Assembly: GCA_964457335.1 (NCBI GenBank)
Contig: CAYWGD010000001.1
Coordinates: 275,147-339,146 of the forward strand
Direction: 5' to 3'
Origin: CAJBVW01 sp964457335
GTDB taxonomy: Bacteria; Myxococcota_A; UBA796; SXON01
Length of the DNA: 64,000 bases
Of this stretch, positions 37,105 through 45,462 are shown in pieces. The notes beneath the pieces were generated by a model, which made no database searches, was not told the DNA's origin, and saw only the letters and a program-made list of their open reading frames with translations. Each line of letters starts with the position of its first letter. Position 1 is the stretch's first letter. The translations under genes were made by a program, and so were the position numbers.

Positions 37105-39699
37105 ATGAACCTCGCCCAGGTCCTCTCCGACGAGATCCTCCCCCGCGTGGAGAAGCCGAGCCGCTACCTCGGCACGGAGGTCAACGCGGTCCACAAGGAT
37201 CGCGCCGCCGTCGACCTCCGGCTCGCGCTCTGCTTCCCCGACCTCTACGACCTCGGTCTCGGGAACCTCGGGCTCCACATCCTCTACGCCGTGCTCAACG
37301 GCGTGGACGGCGTCTGGGCCGAGCGCGTGTACGCGCCGGGCCTCGACCTCGAGGGTGAGCTGCGCGCGCGTGGCCTCCCGATGTTCGCGAACGAGTCGAA
37401 GGACTCCCTCGATCAGTTCGACGGCATCGGGTTCACGCTGCAGAGCGAGCTGACCTTCACGAACATCCTCAACGTGATCCAGCTCGCGGGCATCCCGCTG
37501 CGGACGGCCAACCGCCGGGAGCGTGATCCCCTGACGTTCGCCGGCGGCCCCGCGGTGTTCAACCCCGAGCCGCTCGCGCCCTTCATGGACTTCTTCGTGA
37601 TCGGCGACGGCGAGGACGTGGTGCTCGAGATCGCCGCGGCCATGCGGCGCCACCGCGGTCGCGACGCGCGGCTCCGGGCGCTCGCGGAGATCGAGGGCGT
37701 CTACGTGCCCGCGCTCTACCCCTTCGAGACGCTCCCGGACGGGCAGATCCTGCCGGTCGAGGGCGCCCCGAAGATCCGCAAGCGCACGACGCGGGACCTG
37801 AACGGCGCCACGTTCCCGGTCAGCTACATCGTGCCGTTCACCGAGCAGGTGCACGACCGCGTCGCGCTCGAGGTGCTGCGCGGCTGCACGCAGGGTTGCC
37901 GCTTCTGCCAGGCCGGCATGACGACGCGCCCGGTGCGCGAGCGCACGATCGAGAACCTCGACACGCTCATGCAGCGGACGCTCGACGCCACCGGCTACGA
38001 GGAGGTCTCGCTCGTGTCGCTCTCCACCTGCGACTACTCGCAGGTGCGGAAGCTGGTCGAGACGATGGTGGCCCGCGCGCGGCCCCAGCACGTCACGGTG
38101 TCGTTGCCGTCGCTGCGGCTCGACAGCTTCTCGGTGGAGCTCTCCGACATGGCCGCGGAGACCCGCCGCACGGGCCTCACGTTCGCGCCCGAGGCGGCGA
38201 GCCCGCGGCTCCGCGCGGTGATCAACAAGTGGATCCCGGACGAGGAGCTCCTGAACATGTCGGCCCAGGCCTACGAGCGGGGCTGGGATCACGTGAAGCT
38301 CTACTTCATGATCGGGCTCCCAACCGAGCGGGATGACGACATTCTCGCCATCGCCGACCTCTGCGAGCGCACGGTGCAGGCGGGCCGCCGCATCAACCGC
38401 TCCGCCATGGTGCACACGGGCGTGAGCACGTTCGTGCCGAAGCCGTTCACGCCCTTCCAGTGGGCGCCGCAGATCGACGTCGAGGAGACCGGGCGCCGGC
38501 AGAAGCTCCTGCTCCAGCGCTTCGGGCGCAACAAGGCGATCAAGTTCGGGCGTCACCACGCCGAGGAGACCTTCCTCGAGGGGCTCGTGAGCCGCGCGGA
38601 CCGGCGCGCCGCCGACCTCATCGAGCGCGCGTTCGAGAAGGGCTGCCGCTTCGACGCCTGGAGCGAGCACCTCCGCTACGACCTCTGGATGGAGGCCGTC
38701 GCGGAGCTCGGCTACGACGTGGCCTTCGCGCTCCGCGAGCGGCGGATCGACGAGCGGCTCCCCTGGGACCACCTCGACATCCACATCCCGAAGGCGTGGT
38801 TCGTGGCGGACTGGCAGCGTGCCACGGAGCTCCAGCACGCCCAGGACTGCCGCCGCAAGAAGTGCCACAAGTGCGGCGTGATCGACGTGGAGCGCGAGCT
38901 CTGCGCGAGCATGCTCCGCGGCAGCATCGAGGGCACCAAGCAGGAGAAGACGTGGGTGCGGCGGGACATCCCGTCGCCCGTCGAGCCCGATCCGCGTCTG
39001 CGCCTGCGCTTCCGCGTGGGCCGCACGGGCGACGCGCGGATGCTCTCCCACCTCGAGACCGCGGACGCCTGGATCCGCGCGCTCCGCCGCGCGAAGGCGC
39101 CGGTCTCCTACAGCCGCGGCTTCCACGCCCACGCGCGCGTGAACTTCTCCTCGGCGCTCCCGGTCGGGGAGGAGAGCACCGGCGAGTACATGGACGTCGT
39201 GCTCACCGAGCGGCTCGACGTGATGGCCCTGTTCGAGCGGCTCCGGAGCACCGTGCCGACGGGCTTCCTCGTGCTCGGCGTGGCCGAGGTGCCGATCCAC
39301 GCGCCCGGCCTCATGGGGGAGGTGCGGGCCGCCGACTACACGCTGTTCGCGCCGATGCCCCGGGCCGAGATCGAGGCCGCCGTCGCGCGGGTCCTCGCCG
39401 CGGAGACGATCCCGCTCGAGCGCGAGGGCAAGAAGGGGCTCGTGACCGTCGACGCGCGCGCGATGCTCCGGCACCTCTCCGTGCGGCCGGACGGCGCGGT
39501 CGATCTCGGCGTGCGCTCCATCGAGGGGCGGCCCGGGAAGGCCAAGGACTTCATCCAGTTGCTGGGCCTCCCCTCGAATACGCGCGTGCTGCGGCGCGAC
39601 GTGTTCGTGGAGGTGGACGGCGCGCTGGTGAGCCCGAGCGCGGGGTGGACCGCGGAGGGCGCGGACGCCGCGGGTCCCGACGAGGCCCGCGGGAAGTAG
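37105..39699 (+). CDS. TIGR03960-type radical SAM protein with C-terminal DUF2344 domain
   Basis: An N-terminal B12-binding-like region (LCFPDLYDLGLGNLGLHIL) precedes the radical SAM core with LRGCTQGCRFCQAGM, a CxxxCxxC cluster motif near residues 260-268, and later VSLPSLRLDSFSVEL and FAPEAASPRLRAVINKWI. The last 230 residues (LRLRFRVGRTGDARMLSHLE, FSSALPVGEESTGEYMDVVL) are the DUF2344/TIGR03936 domain. This long fused form is typical. A CRRKKCHKCGV Cys cluster links the two parts. It is thought to act in RNA or cofactor modification, often next to rng/rplU genes in other genomes, which are not here. ATG at 37105. Confidence 0.93.
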   Translation: MNLAQVLSDEILPRVEKPSRYLGTEVNAVHKDRAAVDLRLALCFPDLYDLGLGNLGLHILYAVLNGVDGVWAERVYAPGLDLEGELRARGLPMFANESKDSLDQFDGIGFTLQSELTFTNILNVIQLAGIPLRTANRRERDPLTFAGGPAVFNPEPLAPFMDFFVIGDGEDVVLEIAAAMRRHRGRDARLRALAEIEGVYVPALYPFETLPDGQILPVEGAPKIRKRTTRDLNGATFPVSYIVPFTEQVHDRVALEVLRGCTQGCRFCQAGMTTRPVRERTIENLDTLMQRTLDATGYEEVSLVSLSTCDYSQVRKLVETMVARARPQHVTVSLPSLRLDSFSVELSDMAAETRRTGLTFAPEAASPRLRAVINKWIPDEELLNMSAQAYERGWDHVKLYFMIGLPTERDDDILAIADLCERTVQAGRRINRSAMVHTGVSTFVPKPFTPFQWAPQIDVEETGRRQKLLLQRFGRNKAIKFGRHHAEETFLEGLVSRADRRAADLIERAFEKGCRFDAWSEHLRYDLWMEAVAELGYDVAFALRERRIDERLPWDHLDIHIPKAWFVADWQRATELQHAQDCRRKKCHKCGVIDVERELCASMLRGSIEGTKQEKTWVRRDIPSPVEPDPRLRLRFRVGRTGDARMLSHLETADAWIRALRRAKAPVSYSRGFHAHARVNFSSALPVGEESTGEYMDVVLTERLDVMALFERLRSTVPTGFLVLGVAEVPIHAPGLMGEVRAADYTLFAPMPRAEIEAAVARVLAAETIPLEREGKKGLVTVDARAMLRHLSVRPDGAVDLGVRSIEGRPGKAKDFIQLLGLPSNTRVLRRDVFVEVDGALVSPSAGWTAEGADAAGPDEARGK

Positions 39700-39720
39700 C
39701 CGCCGGGCGCGGACGCGCCG

Positions 39721-41889
39721 TCAGCGGGCGCACCACACGTGGATCATGCCGGCGAAGAGCCGCGGGTGCTCGGCTTCCAGGGCGTCCCAGCGCGCGAGGT
39801 CGGCCTGGGCCGCGTCGTCGGGCCAACGCGCCCGGTAGAGCCGCGCGGCCTCCGGGCGGGCGTGCTGCAGCCCGAGGACGCGCAGCCCGAGCGCGTCGAC
39901 CAGCCCGGCCACCTCGGCGGGGCGGTACCGGTGCTCGCAGGGGTGGAAGACGAGGTCGCGGAGGCCGCTCTGGCTGTAGAGGTCGACGGAGGCGGCGAGC
40001 CCGGCGGCCGGGTGGTCGGCGGGGAGCGCGAGCAGCGCCCGGCGGGCGGCGCGCAGGCCGGCGGGCGTCGGCTCCCAGCCGTGCTCGGCGGCGAGAGCGC
40101 GGGCCGCCACGACGTCGGCGCGTCCGCGCTCGCTGTAGAGGCCCAGGCGCAGGAGGCCGCCGGGCGCGAGCCGGGCGACCAGCGCGCGCCCGCCCGCGAG
40201 AGGGTCGGCGAGATGGTGGAGCACGCCCACGCAGTCGACGAAGTCGAAGGCGCCGAGGCCGTCCCCCTCGGCCTGCCCGTCGTCGCCGAGCGCGAGGAGG
40301 TCGCCCTGCACGAAGCGGACCGGCACGCCGTGGGCGCGCGCGACCCGGGCCGCGCGGCCGAGGCTGGCGCGGCTGAGGTCCACGGCGACGACCTCCGCGC
40401 CCTCGATGCCCGCCGCGACGGAGATGGGGTGCTGGCCGGTGCCGCCACCGGCCACGAGCACGCGGACGCGCGCACGGGCCGGCACGTCCACGGTCGGCAA
40501 CAGGCCGTGGACGAGGACGTGGAACGGCACGGGGACGCGCCGGTGCACGCCGACGAGCCGGGGGTAGGGGTTCGCCTCGTACTGCGCGCGCACGGCGTCG
40601 GACGTCGCGTCGTCGTGGGCCGCGAGCGAGGGGATGGAGGGGGCGAGGGCGCGCTCCTCGGCCGGCTCGACGATCTCCCGGCGCACGAGCGTCGCCAGTG
40701 CCTCCAGGCCCGGGGCGCCGAGGGGGTGCGGGTAGCGGGCGAGCGGCCGCGACAGCGCGAACGCGGCGGCGTGGTGCTTGCTCGGCGGGAGCGCGACGAG
40801 CGCGTCGGCGAGGGCCTCGTCCGCGGCGTCGACGTCGGCGTGCTCGGTGTTCCAGGCCTGGACGGCGAGGGCCTCCAGGAGCTCGATCGACACGTCGGTG
40901 CCCGCGTGCACGCGTGCCAGCGCGTCGCGACGGAGCGCGCGCACGAGCGCGAGCCCGCGTGGCGACGCGACGACGGTGCGGTGAAGCCACGCGAGGACGA
41001 GGGGGGTGGTGCCCGGGGGGAGGAGGGGCTTCGCGCTCGAGCGCCCCTCTCCATCGACCCTGTTCGAGGGAGGGTCCCCCTCGAACGCCCCCAGCCCCGC
41101 GAGTACGTGCTCGATCGCGTGGCCGAGGCGCTGGTGGTCGACGCCGTCGGCCGCGAGGAGCCGGTCGAGGTCCGCCCGCGTGGCGGCCTCCGTGCGCTGG
41201 TAGAGCGCGTCGGCGAGGCCCAGCAGCGCGGCGCGGTCGGTCGGGTCCCGCGCGAGCGCGCGGCGGAGCCACTCTGCGGCGTCGGGCGCCCCGGCGGCCA
41301 GCCGCGCGAGCCCGGTCGCGCGCGCGAGGGCAGCGCGGCTCGCGGCGAGGCCCGGGAGGTCGGGGGCGAGGCGCGCCGCGGCCTCCCACGCGGCGTCGGC
41401 CGCTTCGGGCCGGTCCTGCGCGAGGAGGCTGGCGCCGAGGTCGACGTGGAGGCGCGCGTCGCCGGGGCGGGTCGACAGCAGGTCCCGGACCGCGGCCTCG
41501 GCCTCCCCAGGGCGCCCGGCGGCGAGGAGCGCGCGGGCGCGGCCCCGCGCCGCCTCGGGGAAGCCGGGCCGCGCGGCGAGGGCGGCGTCGAAGGCGGCGA
41601 CGGCGTCGTGCGGGCGGTCGAGCAGGAGCAGCGCGCGGGCGCGGTTGAGCTGCGCGAGCGCGTGGGCGGGGGCGTCACGCGCGGCCCGGTCCAGCAGCGC
41701 GACCGCCTCCGCCGCGCGCTCCATCCGGAGGAGCACCCCGCCGAGCAGCGTGAGGGCGTCGATGTTGTCGGGGTCGGCGCGCAGCGCGTCGGCGTAGGCG
41801 GCGGCGGCGTTCCGCCAGCGGCCCGCGCGGTGGTGGTCCGCGCCGCGGGCGAGCGCGTCTTCGACGATGCGTCCCTTCCGTCCGCTCAC
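39721..41889 (-). CDS. TPR protein fused to a SAM-dependent methyltransferase (722 aa)
   Basis: The N-terminal half has TPR repeats (AGRWRNAAAAYADALRADPD, IDALTLLGGVLLRMERAAEA, RLHVDLGASLLAQDRPEAAD). After a helical linker, from about residue 470 there is a class I methyltransferase: RVRVLVAGGGTGQHPISVAA, EVVAVDLSRASLGRA, FVDCVGVLHHLADPLAGG. The C-terminus ends FAGMIHVWCAR. This TPR-methyltransferase pairing is known in Proteobacteria, where the substrates are unclear (often proteins or glycans). Start GTG at 41889. Ends 21 bp from the radical SAM gene, in convergent orientation. Confidence 0.88.
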   Translation of the reverse strand: MSGRKGRIVEDALARGADHHRAGRWRNAAAAYADALRADPDNIDALTLLGGVLLRMERAAEAVALLDRAARDAPAHALAQLNRARALLLLDRPHDAVAAFDAALAARPGFPEAARGRARALLAAGRPGEAEAAVRDLLSTRPGDARLHVDLGASLLAQDRPEAADAAWEAAARLAPDLPGLAASRAALARATGLARLAAGAPDAAEWLRRALARDPTDRAALLGLADALYQRTEAATRADLDRLLAADGVDHQRLGHAIEHVLAGLGAFEGDPPSNRVDGEGRSSAKPLLPPGTTPLVLAWLHRTVVASPRGLALVRALRRDALARVHAGTDVSIELLEALAVQAWNTEHADVDAADEALADALVALPPSKHHAAAFALSRPLARYPHPLGAPGLEALATLVRREIVEPAEERALAPSIPSLAAHDDATSDAVRAQYEANPYPRLVGVHRRVPVPFHVLVHGLLPTVDVPARARVRVLVAGGGTGQHPISVAAGIEGAEVVAVDLSRASLGRAARVARAHGVPVRFVQGDLLALGDDGQAEGDGLGAFDFVDCVGVLHHLADPLAGGRALVARLAPGGLLRLGLYSERGRADVVAARALAAEHGWEPTPAGLRAARRALLALPADHPAAGLAASVDLYSQSGLRDLVFHPCEHRYRPAEVAGLVDALGLRVLGLQHARPEAARLYRARWPDDAAQADLARWDALEAEHPRLFAGMIHVWCAR

Positions 41890-41991
41890 CGGGGCTCCGA
41901 GAGCGCGACGTTAACCTGGGCCCCAGGAGCGACCGCGTGCCCGCGGTTCGCCCGTGCGCACCCGTCCTTGTGGAGCGCGCGGGGCCCGCCT

Positions 41992-43425
41992 ATGTTGCGC
42001 CCGATGTTGCTCCTCCTGCTCGCCTGCGCCGAGTGCCCGCGCTTCGAGGAGATGGAGGTCACCGACCCCGACGGGCTCGACACCGACGGCCGATCGGCGG
42101 TCGTCGCGGCGGCGATCGACTACTTCGCCCGTTGGACCGGCCGGGAGGGCGTGTGTGTCCCCGAGGCGCGGATCGTGTCGACGGAGTGGGCGGACACCTG
42201 GGGCATCGCGGGGCAGTACCGCGGGCCCCACGAGCCCATCTACATCAGCACGGCCTCCCAGGTCCCCTTCCACTCCACCGTCCATGAGCTGTGTCACGCC
42301 CTCGACGAGCAGGAGGGGATCCACGCGGCCCACCCGGAGCTCTTCCCGGCGGAGTCCGTGGAGCAGAGCGTCAACTACCTCACCGACGCGCAACGGGGCA
42401 CGGAGGCCTTCGCGCGCGCGTGTGACGAGGGGCCCTGGGACGAGGGGCTGGCACGGCAGGTGCACGCGGCCTGCGGCTACGGGGAGATCACGGACACCGA
42501 GTGGTTCGTGCAGCGGGAGGTGTACCGCCACGTCGCGGCCAACGTGTCCCGGGTGCCGGTGTCCGTCGAGCGGCGGGCGCTCGCGCGCGGGGAGGGGGAC
42601 GTGGTGGCGCTCGGTACCGACGGGACCGGGCTCCTCTCGCTGCAGGTGTTCTACGGGGCGCTCGGGCTTTTGTGGGTGACAGGACCCACGCTGTTCCTCG
42701 TCGACCCCACGACCGGGGACCTCGGACGGGGCGTGTCGCTCCCGCTGGACACGACCGACCCGGCCGTGCGCTGGTCGATCGTCGGCGGGGAGGGGGAGGC
42801 CATCGTCGTCGCTTCACGCGCCGGCAGCACGGCCTGGCGCGTCGACTTCGCGGCCGGCATCGCCACGCCGCTCACGGGCTTCCCCGCAGCGACCGACGGG
42901 GCGTCCCTCCTCGGGGTGGTGGCCGACGGCGCGGCGTGGGTCACCGAGTGGACGTACCCGGCGCGGCCCCTCCGGCGCTACGACCTCGCGACGGGTGTCA
43001 CCAGGACGGTCCCGTGGCCCGACGGCCTCGACCGCCTCGAAGGCCTCGGGCCGGCGTTCCGTTGGGCCGCCTCGGGCGGCCGGCTCGTGGGCCTCACCTC
43101 CAGCGGGACGCTGCTCGTGCGGGACCTCGCCGCCGGGACCTGGGAGGTCGTCGCGCCACCCGTGGAAGGTCTTCGCGGCGTCGCGATCGACGGAGACGTG
43201 ATCGTGGTGACCGCGGACACGTACACCTCGGATCCGGTCGAGGGCGTGGTCACCATCCCCTATCTCCTGCTGTACGACCTCGAGACCGGCGAGTGGGCCC
43301 TCCCGGAGGAGCCCTGCGGCGCCGCCCTCGCCGCCAACCCCTACCCGATCACCCTCGCCGACGGGGCGTGGATCTGGGAGCAGGAAGGCCCGACGCTCGG
43401 CCGCGTGGTGATCGATGCGCCCTGA
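41992..43425 (+). CDS. Lipoprotein with HExxH metallopeptidase motif and beta-propeller-like domain
   Basis: MLRPMLLLLLACAEC is a lipoprotein signal (Cys about 12); the ATG at 41992 is preferred to the in-frame ATG at 42004 because it gives a longer signal. VHELCHALDEQEG (HELCH near 98-102) is a zincin motif, followed by a glutamate-rich helix. The second half (from about residue 200) is a beta-propeller-like stretch with repeated blades (GTDGTGLLSLQVFYGALGLL, WSIVGGEGEAIVVASRAGST). Probably a surface-anchored protease with a propeller; the substrate is unknown. It overlaps the next gene by 11 bp, so the three genes from here form an operon. Confidence 0.8.
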   Translation: MLRPMLLLLLACAECPRFEEMEVTDPDGLDTDGRSAVVAAAIDYFARWTGREGVCVPEARIVSTEWADTWGIAGQYRGPHEPIYISTASQVPFHSTVHELCHALDEQEGIHAAHPELFPAESVEQSVNYLTDAQRGTEAFARACDEGPWDEGLARQVHAACGYGEITDTEWFVQREVYRHVAANVSRVPVSVERRALARGEGDVVALGTDGTGLLSLQVFYGALGLLWVTGPTLFLVDPTTGDLGRGVSLPLDTTDPAVRWSIVGGEGEAIVVASRAGSTAWRVDFAAGIATPLTGFPAATDGASLLGVVADGAAWVTEWTYPARPLRRYDLATGVTRTVPWPDGLDRLEGLGPAFRWAASGGRLVGLTSSGTLLVRDLAAGTWEVVAPPVEGLRGVAIDGDVIVVTADTYTSDPVEGVVTIPYLLLYDLETGEWALPEEPCGAALAANPYPITLADGAWIWEQEGPTLGRVVIDAP

Positions 43426-44401
43426 CACGCTCGTGCGCGCCTGGCGCGTCGACGACACACCCGCGGACACGAGCTTCCCAGCCACCCCGCCGCTCCCCTG
43501 TGCCTGCTCCTTCGACGGCATCCTCGCCACGCCGCTCCCGGCCCTGGGTGATCGCGAGGGCGCGCGCCTCCCCGCCGCGCTCCCACCCGTGGTGGACGCC
43601 CACGTCCACCTGTTCCCCGACCGCCTCTTCGAGGCGATCTGGCGTTGGTTCGAGACCCACGGCTGGCCCATCCGCTACCGGCTGCACGCCCAGCGCGTCA
43701 TCGACTTCCAACTCTCGCGGGGCGTCGAGCACGTGGTGGCGCTCCAGTACGCGCACATCCCGGGGCTCGCGCGCGAGATGAACCGCTGGATGGTCGACGT
43801 GACACGACAGAACCCGCGCGTCGTCGGGCTCGCCACCGTGTTCCCGGGCGAAGAGGGAGCCGTCGCCATCCTGGAGGAGGCCTTCGCGGCCGGGCTCGCG
43901 GGGGTCAAGCTCCATTGCCACGTCCAGTGCTTCGCGCCGGACGACGACGCGCTCCACGAGGTGTACGCGACCTGCGCGCGCTGGAACCGGCCGCTCCTGA
44001 TGCACGCCGGCCGCGAGCCCAAGAGCCCGGCCTACCGCTGCGACCCGCACCAGGTCTGCGCCGTCGAGCGCGTCGAGCGGGTGCTGCGCGACTGCCCGAC
44101 GCTGCGGCTCTGCGTGCCGCACCTCGGCGCCGACGAGATCGAGCCCTACCTCGCGCTGACCGAGCGCTACGACACGTTGTGGCTCGACACCACGATGGCG
44201 CTCGCGGGGTACTTCCCGATGGAGCTCCCGGCCGCCTTCGCCACCGCCCGCGCCGATCGCCTGATCTACGGCACCGACTTCCCCAACCTGCCCTATGCCT
44301 GGGACCGCGAGCTCCACCGCCTGCTCGCCATGAAGCCCGACGAGGCCCGGCTCGCCGCGATCCTGGGCGGGACCGCGCGCGCGCTCTACGGCATCGGATG
44401 A
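43415..44401 (+). CDS. Amidohydrolase-2 family protein (TIM-barrel metal hydrolase)
   Basis: The metal motif VDAHVHLFPDRLFEAIW (HxH) near residue 60 starts a TIM-barrel, with VKLHCHVQCFAPDD, LLMHAGREPKSPAYRCD and YGTDFPNLPYAW giving further metal and Asp ligands. This matches the amidohydrolase-2 group, which includes decarboxylases and lactonases. No signal peptide. The N-terminal 50 residues before the barrel carry CACS and are unlike most family members. It overlaps the upstream metallopeptidase gene by 11 bp, and its TGA overlaps the ATG of the next (ATGA). Substrate unknown. Confidence 0.87.
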   Translation: MRPDTLVRAWRVDDTPADTSFPATPPLPCACSFDGILATPLPALGDREGARLPAALPPVVDAHVHLFPDRLFEAIWRWFETHGWPIRYRLHAQRVIDFQLSRGVEHVVALQYAHIPGLAREMNRWMVDVTRQNPRVVGLATVFPGEEGAVAILEEAFAAGLAGVKLHCHVQCFAPDDDALHEVYATCARWNRPLLMHAGREPKSPAYRCDPHQVCAVERVERVLRDCPTLRLCVPHLGADEIEPYLALTERYDTLWLDTTMALAGYFPMELPAAFATARADRLIYGTDFPNLPYAWDRELHRLLAMKPDEARLAAILGGTARALYGIG

Positions 44402-45462
44402 GCTGCCCGCTCGCGCTGGTGGCGGCCGGCGGCCTCGCCTTGACCACACCGCTCTCGACCCCGGCCGGCGCGAGGGAGCTCCCCCACGGGAGCCTCGTCC
44501 GCCGCGTGGGCGAGTGCCCTGCGGGCGTGTCGGTCGAGGTGCTCTCCGTCGCTGGTTGGTACCCCGCGGAGCGCCCGGCCGCCCCGGGCGACCGCGGATG
44601 CCTGCCCGCGGAGCGCCTCACCGGCACCGAAGGCGCCGTTTTCGTGACGCTGGGTGTCACCGGGGACCTTCCCTCCGGCGAGGAGCTCGGCCCTGTCACC
44701 GATGCCGGGTCGTGTGACACCGCCGCCTACCCCTTCGCCACGCGGACGCTCCCCGTTCCGCAGCTCTCCGCCGTCCGCGCCGTGTCACCCACCGTGCTGG
44801 AGGGCGTCCGTCGCGTCCGCGCCACGTATGCCGAGCTGTTCGGCCCCATCGGGCTCCACGAGCTGGCGTGGACCGACTGGGGCCGCGTGGCGCTCCCGGT
44901 GCGTCGCCTGTCCCCCGAGGCGTTCGCGGGGGAGCTCGCCCGCGAGCGGCTGGTGACACCCGCGCAGCGTGAGCGCGCGGTGGTCGCCGAGGGGCCCGCC
45001 TGGACACACTTCTGGGGCGCCGATCCGCCGGGGAGCGACCTCTGGGCCGCGCCCGACACGATCGTCCAGCTCCTGCGCCTCGCGCACGGCTGGTCGGCCC
45101 GGTGTGGCGGGGACCCGCGCTGCGTGATCTCCGTGGGCGACCTCGCCTGGTACAACGACACACGCCCCGACCCGCTCGGGCACCGCGATCACACCGGCGC
45201 GTGTGTGGACCTCCGCCTCTTCCGCGACGACGGGAGCCGCTACGAGGCGTGGTGGAACCGCCCCGACGACCGCACGGGCCTCCCCGCCTACGACCGGGCG
45301 CGCACCACCGAGTTCCTCCGCTTCGCCATGGCGAACGCGCCTGTCACCGACGTGTTCTTCAACGACCCCGAGGTGACCGCCGCGGTCCCGGGCGTCCGCC
45401 CGCTCGCGGGCCACGACGACCACGTGCACCTGTGCTTCTCAGGCGAGGGGCCCCTTCGGTGA
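44398..45462 (+). CDS. MepA-like (LAS family) murein endopeptidase, secreted
   Basis: The signal peptide is MSCPLALVAAGGLALTTPLS. The metal-site motifs of the LAS/M74-type fold are GHRDHTGACVDLRLF (His near 262, Asp near 270) and GHDDHVHLCF (HxH near 342). These enzymes cut D-Ala-meso-Dap cross-links in peptidoglycan. Six or more Cys suggest disulfides in the periplasm. 354 aa is longer than E. coli MepA (274), with an extra N-terminal domain of about 150 residues. ATG at 44398 overlaps the preceding stop. It ends with a 24-bp antisense overlap with the FAD oxidoreductase gene. Confidence 0.82.
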   Translation: MSCPLALVAAGGLALTTPLSTPAGARELPHGSLVRRVGECPAGVSVEVLSVAGWYPAERPAAPGDRGCLPAERLTGTEGAVFVTLGVTGDLPSGEELGPVTDAGSCDTAAYPFATRTLPVPQLSAVRAVSPTVLEGVRRVRATYAELFGPIGLHELAWTDWGRVALPVRRLSPEAFAGELARERLVTPAQRERAVVAEGPAWTHFWGADPPGSDLWAAPDTIVQLLRLAHGWSARCGGDPRCVISVGDLAWYNDTRPDPLGHRDHTGACVDLRLFRDDGSRYEAWWNRPDDRTGLPAYDRARTTEFLRFAMANAPVTDVFFNDPEVTAAVPGVRPLAGHDDHVHLCFSGEGPLR